Below the pieces are notes generated by a model, which did not search any database, was not told the origin of the DNA, and saw nothing but the letters and a program-made list of their open reading frames with translations. From the NCBI RefSeq assembly GCF_008692785.1, contig NZ_VXJV01000004.1, forward strand, positions 361,697 to 425,696: a stretch of 64,000 bases of DNA, in the 5' to 3' direction. This DNA is from Salmonella enterica subsp. diarizonae. Lineage in GTDB: Bacteria > Pseudomonadota > Gammaproteobacteria > Enterobacterales > Enterobacteriaceae. Below, one piece after another: positions 37,786-46,698 of the stretch. The position numbers were made by a program, and so were the translations under genes. Position 1 is the stretch's first letter; the number at the start of each line of letters is the position of its first letter.

Positions 37786-38933
37786 GCGAATACCATGAAT
37801 TTTCAGCAATGAAAGTGTCCCAGCCATTTGCTGATTATTATGCTTGTGTCATACCATCCGATACTCTTAAAGAAATAAGTTTTTCACTCGAGGCTGAGAA
37901 TGTAAATGGAAAAATCCAAGGTGTTCAGCGATTACTGAATAATAAAAGATTACACGAAATATCAAAATTCATTGATGGAGAGTCAGCTGCTTTTCCTAAC
38001 TCGATAATTCTTGGTGCTAATTTTCTGAAATCGGGTAGATATGCTGAAGAAAGCGAAAGATGTTTAGTCGAGCCCACAACTACAGAGAATCTTTATACAA
38101 TAAAGATCCCTAAGAACTCAGAGGTCCTTTCTATTATTGATGGACAGCATCGCTTGTATGCCTTTGAATATGCTGAAACTAAAATGGATCTCCTTTGTGC
38201 TATTTATATTGACCTAGCCATGCCTTATCAAGCTTTTTTATTTTCAACAATAAATTATAATCAAGGGAAAGTTGACAAAAGTTTAGCATATCAATTATTT
38301 GGTTATGAACTCGATAATGAAGAACCTATTAATTGGCCACCAGAAACACTCGCTGTTTATCTTGTTCGGCTTTTCAATAGCGAACAACCTTTATTAAACA
38401 GGATAAAATATAGAACAGCAGATGAAGCATATAAAAAAAATAACACAACTTCTTGGCGCGTTTCTACAGCCTCTATTGTGGAAGCTATACTTTCTCTGAT
38501 AAGCAAAAACCCTAAAGATGATCGCTATTTGATGAACTCAAAGCGATATGCAGGAGAAAACACTATATATGGAAGAGGTATCCTTAAAGATGATGCGGAG
38601 TATCCATTAAGGAAATTATATATTCAGGGGAATGATAGAGCAATACAAGAAGTGCTATCTTTAGCTCTGGAAGCCACCGATAATATTTTCTGGAAAGATC
38701 TAGATGATGATAACTTTCTCAAAAAAACAGTTGGTATTGCATGCATATTTAAATTCTTAAAAACCGTTTTACTAAAGCATGGTGTGTCTAGACAAGTCAT
38801 AAATGATAATTTCACAAATTATCTTAATAAAATCAAACAGGAAGAAGATTTCTCTGACTCCACTCTTTACCCATCATCAACAAAAGGGATGAATGAGGCG
38901 TATAAAAGGATGCTAACTTTGACTGGATTATAA
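37782..38933 (+). CDS. Second DGQHR-domain protein (DndB-like), end of dpt operon
   Basis: A 383-residue protein coupled by ATGA overlap to the membrane-protein gene. It carries the signature LSIIDGQHRLYAFEYAE at residues ~116-132, the same DGQHR motif as DndB (44120-43035), with the usual following segment FLFSTINYNQGKVDKSLAY. DGQHR proteins occur in DNA-modification loci, DndB among them. Overall it is AT-rich and clearly divergent from DndB, so it is not a recent duplicate. A DNA-sensing or regulatory role is inferred. It ends ~90 bp before a 30-bp palindrome that separates it from dndE. Confidence 0.8.
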   Translation: MSEYHEFSAMKVSQPFADYYACVIPSDTLKEISFSLEAENVNGKIQGVQRLLNNKRLHEISKFIDGESAAFPNSIILGANFLKSGRYAEESERCLVEPTTTENLYTIKIPKNSEVLSIIDGQHRLYAFEYAETKMDLLCAIYIDLAMPYQAFLFSTINYNQGKVDKSLAYQLFGYELDNEEPINWPPETLAVYLVRLFNSEQPLLNRIKYRTADEAYKKNNTTSWRVSTASIVEAILSLISKNPKDDRYLMNSKRYAGENTIYGRGILKDDAEYPLRKLYIQGNDRAIQEVLSLALEATDNIFWKDLDDDNFLKKTVGIACIFKFLKTVLLKHGVSRQVINDNFTNYLNKIKQEEDFSDSTLYPSSTKGMNEAYKRMLTLTGL

Positions 38934-39019
38934 TTAATTCTCAATTATGAGCATCTATCTTTTGTAGATATTCTGATGGATACTGCTTCTACAGAGATAT
39001 TAAATATTGCCAATAAAGT

Positions 39020-39049
39020 TGAATGCCAAAATGATCATTTTGGCATTCA
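39020..39049. terminator. 30-bp perfect palindrome between convergent dpt and dnd operons
   Basis: The 30 bases from TGAATGCCAAAATGA to the exact complement are self-complementary with no loop base left over. It lies 87 bp after the DGQHR gene and 12 bp before the dndE stop. A bidirectional terminator is the simplest reading; a protein-binding site is possible. Confidence 0.75.
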
Positions 39050-39060
39050 TTTCCCATATT

Positions 39061-39414
39061 CTATAAATTCAATGTGAAATCTTTCAAACTCTTATGATTT
39101 CTCAATGCAGCAATTCCATCCTCAACATGTGCTGCCCATGCCTTAATCACAGCCTTCTGCTCTAATTGTGGATAAAGCATTCTCAATACTAACTCTGTTG
39201 CCTGTAGTGTTTCCCCAAGCCAAGTAATTTTATCCAGCACAAGAAAACCATCCAACTTCTTACTATCCTGCCCTGGCACATAACGAAACTCACTCTCCAC
39301 TGAACGGAAAAAAGCCAGTCGGGCCGCAATATTGGGAGTGATCCCTGTATATCCTCTTAACTTTTTGAGCTGATCTTCAGTCTGGCGGCTAAGTGCCATT
39401 CGATTTGGGAGCAT
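39061..39414 (-). CDS. dndE: DndE, DNA phosphorothioation protein
   Basis: A 117-residue protein, the last gene of dndBCDE; its start overlaps the dndD stop by one base. ALSRQTEDQLKKLRGYTGIT and PNIAARLAFFRSVESE match the DndE family, small helical proteins that bind nicked DNA and are needed for sulfur insertion with DndC and DndD. The length is normal for the family. Confidence 0.9.
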   Translation of the reverse strand: MLPNRMALSRQTEDQLKKLRGYTGITPNIAARLAFFRSVESEFRYVPGQDSKKLDGFLVLDKITWLGETLQATELVLRMLYPQLEQKAVIKAWAAHVEDGIAALRNHKSLKDFTLNL

Positions 39415-41432
39415 CAGATAGTCTCCTTAGTTAATTCCCAGAAATAGCCAGGTTTCAGCGTAGATGATTTAGTATGCGCATTAAACACGATCTCATAAGC
39501 ATGAGAGATATCATCACGTAACTGATCGACAAAATAACGTTCATCCACTTCAGTATCAGTGGACAACAACACAACCTGATGGCTGGCAAACGGGAAATAA
39601 TGGTTAATCAACTTATCTCGATGCTGAGAATCCAGACGTCCTAATGGCGTATCGATAATAACTGGTAAGTCACGACCAGAGGTTTTTGCTAACGCTTCAA
39701 GAATTGCAATCGCATAAATCTGCTTTTCACCCGCAGAAAGCAGTTTACGGTTTATAACGGAGCTCTGTTCATCAATCAGCTCAACGTCAAACGTTTCTGG
39801 GTTAATATGCGCGCTAAGTTGCAAATCTTCTTTACGGGCTAGTTTGCGATAAGCGACTTCAAAATTCGCTGATAGCGTTTTCACTCGTGCCTGTGTTAAT
39901 ACATCACTATACCGATCAAGTAAATTAATTGTTTCTTGCGCATTTTTAAAGGCGCTATTAAGGCCATGCTGGTTGCGGGCAGCATCATGCATTTTTTGTA
40001 CCTGACGGACGCAATCCAGTTGCTGTTGTTTAACTCTTTTAGCATCTTCCAGAAATGAAAGATATTTTTGCCGCTGCTTTTCACGCTGTTTATCAAGATC
40101 GCGCAGTTTCTCAAAGAGATCCATTAATTGGTCATCTCCAGGAGCGCGAGCAATATTGGCAGCCGCCTGCTCCAACTGTTGTTCAATCTCCGCTAGCTGA
40201 ATACGGTAAAGATCGAAACGCTGCCATGCTTTTCTGCTGTCTTGTTCAATTGACTGCTGGAGCATACCGGCTTCACGTTCAGATATATCAAAAAGCAAAT
40301 CACCCTTAGGCTTATTCGCCATATACTCTTTCAAATTATCGGTAATCGCTTCAGTGGCAATTTTACTGGTGGTGCTGGAGCGCAACGCAATATCGTTTTT
40401 TAGCAGCGACAAAAATTGTTCCAACTCTTTTTCAAAACTCTGAGCCTGCTTAATCTGAGTTTCGTCAGCAATCTTTTCCAGCAACTGAGATAATATATTA
40501 GGAGCTAATGCATAGGGTAGCGCCCCATCGCATTCTTGGCGAAGTGCTTTTTCAAGACGTTCCTTATCCTTTAGCAGTGCATCAACTTTCTGTTTTTCCT
40601 GCGCTTTAGTCTGGGCAAAAGCGCCCCCCTGAGCATTTAGCAAACCTTCATAACGGGTTATATCTTTAGACAAAAACTCAATCCGCGATTTAGCAAAATC
40701 GGCACTTTCCAGCAACTCTTCTGTCTGGCAGGCTAATTCTTTACTTTGTTTTTCAAGCTCTGCAATCTGTTGTTGCTGAGAACTTGCTAGCTGACTGGAT
40801 TGCTGACGCTTAACGAAAATCATTAAATCGTTACGCAGTTTAGAGATCAGATCCAGCCCCAATAAGCGGCGTACGGCAGTACGCAAAATATTACCGGATT
40901 CGTCCTCAGCAAGTTCTGCAATTTTCTCACCATCGAAAAAGAACAGATCAGCAATACCATGCGGAATTAACTCATTTAGAAATCCCTGGCACTGATCGTA
41001 ATCCAGCTCACTGAGTGGCTGCCCATCCTGTTGCAGAGAAAGGCGGTCCTTCTTCCCCTTTTTCCAGGTTCGCGTAACGGTAAATTCAGCCTCATGACCG
41101 CCTTTATTATAGGTAAACGTCAGTTCTACCGATGCTTCTTCAGGCTGTTCAATATAGTACGCACCGTTATGAATCAATGCGCTGAGTTGTTCGATATACT
41201 CTTGCTGTTGGGTCGCTAGACCAAATGCCAGTCGTCCATACAACGCTATGCGGATCGCCGATAGGATCGACGTTTTCCCTGCACCGTTTAAACCACCAAA
41301 CAGCACAATAGGTCGTGGATTCAAATCGTGTGGGCGCTTTCTGGGAGCCAGATCAATGGTATGTGTACCGTTAAATACCCGAAAATTATGTAATACCAGC
41401 TGTTTAATGAGCACGTTATTTCTCCTCCCCAA
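39414..41432 (-). CDS. dndD: DndD, SMC/Rad50-like ATPase of phosphorothioation
   Basis: A 672-residue protein: Walker A FGGLNGAGKTSIL at residues ~45-57, a long coiled-coil middle (residues ~200-480, Gln/Glu/Lys-rich), and a C-terminal ABC signature LLSAGEKQIYAIAI with Walker B DLPVIIDTPLGRLDSQHR. This is the standard layout of DndD, which couples ATP hydrolysis to opening or nicking DNA during sulfur incorporation. Length and motifs are intact. It overlaps dndC by 17 bp. Confidence 0.95.
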   Translation of the reverse strand: MGRRNNVLIKQLVLHNFRVFNGTHTIDLAPRKRPHDLNPRPIVLFGGLNGAGKTSILSAIRIALYGRLAFGLATQQQEYIEQLSALIHNGAYYIEQPEEASVELTFTYNKGGHEAEFTVTRTWKKGKKDRLSLQQDGQPLSELDYDQCQGFLNELIPHGIADLFFFDGEKIAELAEDESGNILRTAVRRLLGLDLISKLRNDLMIFVKRQQSSQLASSQQQQIAELEKQSKELACQTEELLESADFAKSRIEFLSKDITRYEGLLNAQGGAFAQTKAQEKQKVDALLKDKERLEKALRQECDGALPYALAPNILSQLLEKIADETQIKQAQSFEKELEQFLSLLKNDIALRSSTTSKIATEAITDNLKEYMANKPKGDLLFDISEREAGMLQQSIEQDSRKAWQRFDLYRIQLAEIEQQLEQAAANIARAPGDDQLMDLFEKLRDLDKQREKQRQKYLSFLEDAKRVKQQQLDCVRQVQKMHDAARNQHGLNSAFKNAQETINLLDRYSDVLTQARVKTLSANFEVAYRKLARKEDLQLSAHINPETFDVELIDEQSSVINRKLLSAGEKQIYAIAILEALAKTSGRDLPVIIDTPLGRLDSQHRDKLINHYFPFASHQVVLLSTDTEVDERYFVDQLRDDISHAYEIVFNAHTKSSTLKPGYFWELTKETI

Positions 41433-43038
41433 TTAGTACTGAGGATTCACTGGCATCAACAATTCTGCGCTGTAAAACCTGAAGTTCAGCTTCCAGCTTT
41501 GTAATCTCTTCCTGATGAATATCCCGTTCATTACGTTTTTGCAGTGTGACCTGTTGTTGCTCAATTTCTTCAAGAGTGCCCCAGTCCTGCTTCAAAATTG
41601 TGCCGAGTTTGTCAAAAATGCCCTGACGACGGCTTAAGCCTTCCATTGAAACTTCCAGCTCAATGAGTTTCATCACCATTTCAGGCACAACGTCAAACCC
41701 CTGCGCTATCTGTACCAACAGATCTGCATCGCTGGCATCAAAACGCGACTGATCATCCACTACCCAGTCTAAATCCTGCTGATACACTTCACGGTAAATC
41801 CCAGGCAGCGTGTCATACCAGTCTGGTTCATTAGGATCTTTCAACCACTCCTGACGAATAGCATGTAGCTCTGGTTTGGTAATTAACGTAATGGTATGGC
41901 CCTGAGCATTTAAATCACGCTCAATCTCCAGCAATTCTTTTAGCCATTGCTGACGATATTTTAGCCAGTAAGGACCAGGAACATGCTTACGTTCAGCGCC
42001 CGGCTCATCACTTTCTTTAGCGTACTGATAGCTCACCTTACCGGTACGGCGCTTATAGTTTCGAAACGTGTCTTTATTCACCGGATCGGTGGTAAACGCC
42101 AGCAGATCACGATATTTCAGCAGCGGAGACATCCATTCTTCGCCGTTTTTGATCAGACTTTCCATCGCTTTATCTTTAGTGACAACAGTACAGGTCCAAC
42201 AGCCAAAACGCGAGTTGCCACAGGAAGGAGTACTGTCATCAATTACTAGCGGGCATTCACCCTGTGCGGAAGAATCCATATACAACGTCCACAGAGGACG
42301 GTTATTTCCACCCCACGGACTTTCCCATTCGTCGATATCTTCAGGGGCATAGCGGAACGCGCCGCGCAGCAGCTTCCAGACATCTTCTACATCCCAGGTA
42401 TCAATGGGGGTATAGATGAACGCATTTGCCAACGTGGTGTGTCGGGCCAAGCGGGAGCCATCAATTTTGTGCTTTGCGATTACCTGTGCACGAGAAGCGC
42501 TTTCACTACTGCGCGAACCCAGCACAACAATAACTTCATCAAACTGGCTGACCTTATCTTTAATAAAGTCACTCACCGGATTGATTTTCATACGCTCAGT
42601 ACACCAGCGGAAACTACGGGTTGGAGCTGGATAACCCTTCCCCAGTAAATTGACCCAGAAGGTTTCATTAGTTTTGGGCGTTACCGCATGTTGAGTGATC
42701 GGCAGACCGTTACGCTTCGCCCCCGCCTCAATCTGCAACATCGTTTTCTTAATTAAATCGACTACCACTGGCGTTTCGACCAGCGTATCGGACGACACCA
42801 CAAAAACATCTTTACTGCGCATTTCTGGAGGCAGACCCAGTAAGGCCAGATACACCAGCGTAATAACTGCTGAAGAGTCTTTACCCCCACTGTAACCAAT
42901 TACCCACGGGCGCTTATCCGCACAATAAATTCTTTGAACCTCAGCAACATATTCAGCCAGAGGACGTCCAGCGAACTGCTCCTGATTAATAAAATCTTCG
43001 TATTCGGCCAAATCGTAGGCCTGAACTAATTTACTCAT
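41416..43038 (-). CDS. dndC: DndC, PAPS-reductase-like iron-sulfur ATP pyrophosphatase
   Basis: A 540-residue protein with the PP-loop GYSGGKDSS at residues ~48-56 and cysteines at about 262, 273, 280 and 283 (CGNSRFGCWTC among them) for an Fe-S cluster. DndC activates the DNA backbone for sulfur transfer. The last ~60 residues form a short coiled coil. No dndA (cysteine desulfurase) is found beside it; enteric loci typically rely on the chromosomal IscS. It overlaps dndB by 4 bp and dndD by 17 bp, so BCDE is one operon. Confidence 0.95.
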   Translation of the reverse strand: MSKLVQAYDLAEYEDFINQEQFAGRPLAEYVAEVQRIYCADKRPWVIGYSGGKDSSAVITLVYLALLGLPPEMRSKDVFVVSSDTLVETPVVVDLIKKTMLQIEAGAKRNGLPITQHAVTPKTNETFWVNLLGKGYPAPTRSFRWCTERMKINPVSDFIKDKVSQFDEVIVVLGSRSSESASRAQVIAKHKIDGSRLARHTTLANAFIYTPIDTWDVEDVWKLLRGAFRYAPEDIDEWESPWGGNNRPLWTLYMDSSAQGECPLVIDDSTPSCGNSRFGCWTCTVVTKDKAMESLIKNGEEWMSPLLKYRDLLAFTTDPVNKDTFRNYKRRTGKVSYQYAKESDEPGAERKHVPGPYWLKYRQQWLKELLEIERDLNAQGHTITLITKPELHAIRQEWLKDPNEPDWYDTLPGIYREVYQQDLDWVVDDQSRFDASDADLLVQIAQGFDVVPEMVMKLIELEVSMEGLSRRQGIFDKLGTILKQDWGTLEEIEQQQVTLQKRNERDIHQEEITKLEAELQVLQRRIVDASESSVLIGEEK

Positions 43039-44120
43039 GAGACAACCATTTGAGCTTCAAGCTCCTGTTCTTCAGGAGTGAGGGGAATTGAGAGTGCGGT
43101 TTTTAGCGCATTGCAGGTTAACTGGATCGCTGTACTGGTTTTACTCAGCTTGCCGTGTTGCATCGCACGCTTGATGAGATCCGGGTTGTTTCTACGCCAG
43201 TTAAATGTTTTGAGTGCAGCTATTTTCTCCGGCCATTGCTCAGGATAATCCGTCAGCAGGGTATATCCCAGTTGCCCAAGCGCCTGCAATCCAATGCCAT
43301 GAGCGTGAACATAATCTTGTCGCAACTGAACCGGTGAAACTTCCTTTTTAGCCGCTAATTGCCAATCCGGCATTACGCTAAAAATAGCCTGCCAATAGTG
43401 GGTAGCAATTTGAGTGCATTCCTCAAAGTTATTCTCTTTGGGATCTTTGCCCAACAATGCACGGGTAGCCTGCTTGATGCTGCTCAACGTAAACAACTTA
43501 TTTGATCGCTGGCTAATGCCAGATTTTTCCAGTTCCGTCATCCCAACAAACGGCTCTACTGACATCGCCAGATAGCGCGCCAGATTTGAACTGGCATCGC
43601 GATGATCGTATAGAGATGCCAGCGACGGGCTAGGACGAATAGCGTATTTATTCAGATCGGCGAACATCTGCTGGCTACGTTTTAAGCCTTCATCGACAAA
43701 GAACAGCACCGGAATATTATCCTGTCCCAGCTCCGGACGAGCGTCTAAAGCGTCTTCAATCGCTTTACGGCGATGCTGACCATCATTGATCAAAATTTGC
43801 GCATCCATTGGTACACACAACGTCCCCAGGTTGTTGGAACCCGGAAACTCATCAAATTGGACGTCTACAGCGATGGAAGCCGTCAGGGCTGAAAACACAT
43901 AATCTTTAGGGTTTTCCAGCAAATAACGTACCATTTCTGGGATGCGAGATTTATTTAGCGTGCGCTGTGCGCGTAATTCCGGTGGCACGTCATTTTCATC
44001 AAAACTGAATATTTTCGGGATGATTCGCATCGGGCATGTGGCAATATAGAAAGGGCGGCCAGCCTGAATGCCACGTATAGCCGGAAACGAGTAGCAGTAA
44101 TCTGCATCAACACTAGCCAT
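43035..44120 (-). CDS. dndB: DndB, DGQHR regulator of the dnd operon
   Basis: A 361-residue protein with DGQHR at residues 113-117 inside MDAQILINDGQHRRKAIEDA. DndB is known as the repressor of dnd transcription in enteric bacteria and influences which sites are modified. It is the first gene of dndBCDE, and the region just upstream contains a TACG-N10-CGTA site of the type reported for DndB, consistent with autoregulation. No frameshift is seen in the four dnd genes. Confidence 0.92.
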   Translation of the reverse strand: MASVDADYCYSFPAIRGIQAGRPFYIATCPMRIIPKIFSFDENDVPPELRAQRTLNKSRIPEMVRYLLENPKDYVFSALTASIAVDVQFDEFPGSNNLGTLCVPMDAQILINDGQHRRKAIEDALDARPELGQDNIPVLFFVDEGLKRSQQMFADLNKYAIRPSPSLASLYDHRDASSNLARYLAMSVEPFVGMTELEKSGISQRSNKLFTLSSIKQATRALLGKDPKENNFEECTQIATHYWQAIFSVMPDWQLAAKKEVSPVQLRQDYVHAHGIGLQALGQLGYTLLTDYPEQWPEKIAALKTFNWRRNNPDLIKRAMQHGKLSKTSTAIQLTCNALKTALSIPLTPEEQELEAQMVVS

Positions 44121-44154
44121 ACAGTAATCCGTATAAACATCGAGTTAGTTTGGT

Positions 44155-44216
44155 GACGTGATATTTTACGTAAGATGTGTTACGATTTATAGTTATTTTA
44201 CGTAATTTTTTGCGTA
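44155..44216 (-). promoter_or_regulatory. dnd operon operator region with TACG/CGTA sites
   Basis: TACG (44199-44202), ten bases, CGTA (44213-44216) is a perfect TACG-N10-CGTA. A second, imperfect copy reads GACG (44155-44158)-N10-CGTA (44169-44172). Extra TACG half-sites lie at 44167 and 44181. The cluster is 35-96 bp upstream of the dndB start. I recall this palindrome as the published DndB operator in Salmonella. Confidence 0.7.
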
Positions 44217-44341
44217 ACACATTCCAATGTTTGTACTGTTTAGCCTGTTCTGGCAACGCAACGGCCAGCAGTTACATCTTCCTCACGACACATCGCTGTG
44301 GCCCACTGAACAATACGTCGGCTGGCACCGTAAGCAGATCT

Positions 44342-44560
44342 TCAAAGCCTGAGACCATGAGTTTCGCAGGTATCATCGATTGCCCAATTATACCCTCCAA
44401 AGGATAAATTGCCTTTAACCCCTATAGCGGATAAATCCTGCGCACCAAACTTGCTTCCAGAATAACGGCTCCCAAACTCACACTGAGCAGCCTGACTCTT
44501 GATTATTATTGATACCGTATTAATCTGTATGAAGTTTGACCCGCAACCAGAGCCTTCAGG
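44342..44560 (-). pseudogene. Possible gene fragment in the gap beyond dndB
   Basis: The gap 44221-44710 has no complete gene. On the minus strand a stretch reading IQINTVSIIIKSQAAQCEFG, then KFGAQDLSAIGVKGNLSFGG and NWAIDDTCETHGL looks protein-like but has no credible start. A 41-codon plus-strand frame at 44227-44352 (MFVLFSLFWQRNGQQLHLPH) overlaps its end. I cannot assign either. Further on, GCAGGGA (44653-44659) and TCCCTGC (44664-44670) form a hairpin in the leader of the next gene. Confidence 0.25.
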
Positions 44561-44710
44561 TTGCCACCTTCCCGGTGAGGCTCGCCTTTTCGTCCGCTCC
44601 GTATCATCCTCGCGGACAGCGCTTAGCGCCTGATACATCCTCTACCCCACCATGCAGGGAACCCTCCCTGCCGGGCGGTGTTTCTCTGCTTTCATCACTG
44701 GAGAAACACT

Positions 44711-45004
44711 ATGCCAACTTCATCTTGCCCTGAAGCAAAATCCTTATCGCTGTCTGTCTCAACTGAAGCCTGGGAAAAGGTAGTCAGTTTTCCATCCGAT
44801 CCCTCTCAGGAAGACGACCGTCTCGAAAACCTGATTGTCGCGACCATACTGACATTCAAAAGCGCAGGCGCGGACCGTAAGAGCATTAATTTCGGTCTGT
44901 ACTGTTTGCCCTCTGACGGCAGCAGCAATGTACCGCTGATGACGCCGCTGCGCTTAACCCTTGAAGATAACCATCTGCTGGTTACTGCCCTTCATTCCTG
45001 CTGA
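44711..45004 (+). CDS. Small ICE protein upstream of ardC, unrecognised
   Basis: A 97-residue protein starting at ATG 44711 after GGAGAAACACT. MPTSSCPEAKSLSLSVSTEA, then LIVATILTFKSAGADRKSIN and SNVPLMTPLRLTLEDNHLL: a small soluble alpha/beta protein with no motif I can name. A structured, GC-rich leader (44560-44710) precedes it, as is common for small genes next to antirestriction genes on conjugative elements. It is probably co-transcribed with ardC. Confidence 0.5.
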   Translation: MPTSSCPEAKSLSLSVSTEAWEKVVSFPSDPSQEDDRLENLIVATILTFKSAGADRKSINFGLYCLPSDGSSNVPLMTPLRLTLEDNHLLVTALHSC

Positions 45005-45089
45005 TTACCTCAGCATCCTTCACTCCCCGTGCCGGGCGACTCCCGACCGGGAGCGCTGTACCCGGCTTCTTTATCATGAGGTTACGCTT

Positions 45090-46001
45090 ATGAACAGAAG
45101 CAACGATCTTTACCAGAAAGTCACCGATGAAATCATCGCCGCGCTGGAGGAAGGCGTGATTCCCTGGGTTCGCCCATGGCGGGAAGGGGAACCGGTGGTG
45201 CCGATGAATGCCTTATCCGGGCGGTTTTATCATGGCATCAACATTCCTCTACTCTGGAACAGCGCAGAGCAACAGGGATATGAGAGCGATCGCTGGCTGA
45301 CCTTCACTCAGATTCGCAATGCGGGCGGTAACGTTCGTAAAGGCGAAAAATCCACACTGGCCGTGTTCTATCTGCCCCAGCAGCGCGAGGTAGTGGACAG
45401 CAATGGGAATACGGTTCTTGATGCTGACGGCAATCCTAAAGTGACGTCTTATGCCGTGGTACGCGAGTTCCGGCTGTTCAATATTCAGCAATGTGAAGGA
45501 CTGCCGGAAGCGTTTTCACAGCCTGTCGTGATGATCGATGATCCCATCGCTGCTGCCGAGCTGGTTGCCCGACAAAGCGCGGTGACGATCACTCACCGAC
45601 GCCAGAACCGGGCGTATTACTCACCGGGACGCGACTGCATCATCATGCCGCATCCTGAGCAGTTCGCTTCGCGTGAGGATTACTACGGCACACTACTGCA
45701 TGAACTGACGCACGCTACCGGACATGCTTCGCGACTAAATCGGGACGGCATTACCGCCGGAAACCATACCTTTGGCGATCCGACGTATAGTTTCGAAGAG
45801 CTCGTTGCCGAAATGGGAGCCGCCTTCCTGTGCGCTCATGTCGGCATTCAGGCGAAGCTACAGCATGACAGCTACATCGCATCGTGGCTGAAGGTATTGC
45901 AGCAGGACAAAAAAGCGATTTTCCGCGCCAGCGGGTTAGCGCGTAATGCCTGCGAGTATCTGCTTGAACGGGCGCAGCAGCCGTTAGCGCTGAGCGCATA
46001 A
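45090..46001 (+). CDS. ArdC-like antirestriction protein (ssDNA-binding, zincin)
   Basis: A 303-residue protein, ATG 45090 preceded by TGAGGTTACGCTT. The N-terminal DUF1738/ArdC domain (LYQKVTDEIIAALEEGVIPW, YHGINIPLLW) binds single-stranded DNA. The C-terminal zincin-like domain has HELTHATGH near residue 205 and the downstream glutamate in FEELVAEMGAAFLC. Such proteins protect incoming single-stranded ICE DNA from host restriction. Here the same region also carries a restriction system, so it could ease entry into hosts with other systems. Confidence 0.85.
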   Translation: MNRSNDLYQKVTDEIIAALEEGVIPWVRPWREGEPVVPMNALSGRFYHGINIPLLWNSAEQQGYESDRWLTFTQIRNAGGNVRKGEKSTLAVFYLPQQREVVDSNGNTVLDADGNPKVTSYAVVREFRLFNIQQCEGLPEAFSQPVVMIDDPIAAAELVARQSAVTITHRRQNRAYYSPGRDCIIMPHPEQFASREDYYGTLLHELTHATGHASRLNRDGITAGNHTFGDPTYSFEELVAEMGAAFLCAHVGIQAKLQHDSYIASWLKVLQQDKKAIFRASGLARNACEYLLERAQQPLALSA

Positions 46002-46022
46002 CTTCATATTCACGGCAGGGTT

Positions 46023-46295
46023 CTACTCTGCCGTTCTCCCCTGCTCTTCCTCGTTATTGATATACCCCGCATCTATCGCACCTTTGAGCAGATCAAGCTG
46101 GTTGGAAAGGATAAACGTCAGTACATCCCGCACTCCTGGTTGTTTCGCGGCAATAATTTCCCGAACCAGTATCTGGCAGCGGATCACCAGTTCTTCGGCA
46201 GATGGCGGCGGTAAGAAGTGAGCCTGCATAAGCGCGTCCTGAACAATTAAACTATTGCTATCATCATGGAGTGCGCGACCCTTTGTACACGGCAT
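46023..46295 (-). CDS. Small protein coupled to the Ner-like regulator, unrecognised
   Basis: Up to 90 residues. PPPSAEELVIRCQILVREII and GVRDVLTFILSNQLDLLKGA give a small helical protein with no known motif. The reading frame begins 11 bp after the stop of the Ner-like gene on the same strand. A later ATG near 46229 (MQAHFLPPPSAEEL) may be the true start. Probably translated with the regulator. Confidence 0.45.
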   Translation of the reverse strand: MPCTKGRALHDDSNSLIVQDALMQAHFLPPPSAEELVIRCQILVREIIAAKQPGVRDVLTFILSNQLDLLKGAIDAGYINNEEEQGRTAE

Positions 46296-46305
46296 TTACG
46301 ACCAA

Positions 46306-46578
46306 TCAGCGTCCGGGCACCGGTAATTTCTGCCCCCGGACAAAACGTTCAATCCATCGTCCGCGTTCATCAAAGTATCGGCTGGGCCAAATCTCCGCTG
46401 GATGTTTACCAAGGCGCGATGCAATCAGCCATTCGCCTTTCGGCCAGGGTCTGTCGAGCGTGTTGGAAAGGGTGGAAGAACTCAGCCCGGCACTGCGGGA
46501 GAGCGCAGCAAGGCTGGTGCCACGTTTGTGCAGTTCTGCAATGATATCCGCCCGATGCCAGTCATCCTTTGGTTTCAT
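46306..46578 (-). CDS. Ner/Nlp (SfsB)-like HTH regulator
   Basis: A 90-residue protein, start chosen at the ATG at 46578 (MKPKDDWHRADIIAELHKRG) because the family begins there and GGAGTGGG lies just upstream. TSLAALSRSAGLSSSTLSNT and PWPKGEWLIASRLGKHPAEI with W-P-S-R-Y are the Ner-like helix-turn-helix signature of phage Mu Ner and bacterial Nlp. It is divergent from the XRE gene at 46699; the ~120 bp between them is the likely control region for both. Confidence 0.8.
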   Translation of the reverse strand: MKPKDDWHRADIIAELHKRGTSLAALSRSAGLSSSTLSNTLDRPWPKGEWLIASRLGKHPAEIWPSRYFDERGRWIERFVRGQKLPVPGR

Positions 46579-46698
46579 AGCCCACTCCACGAGATCCTGA
46601 AAGGTTATTTGAATCACCAATACTAAGGATAACTTAGTAATATTTACGCTAGCAAGGCTGAAAATTTCCCCAAATATCAGAAATGACGCGAGGATCTC

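Noticed and set aside
37782..44120. Second DGQHR gene as a recent duplicate of dndB
   Set aside because: Apart from the DGQHR motif region the two proteins have little visible similarity and different base composition, so an independent origin is more likely.
44227..44352. 41-codon plus-strand frame after the dnd operator
   Set aside because: It has no clear ribosome-binding site or family and overlaps another unassigned fragment; noted only within the gap description.
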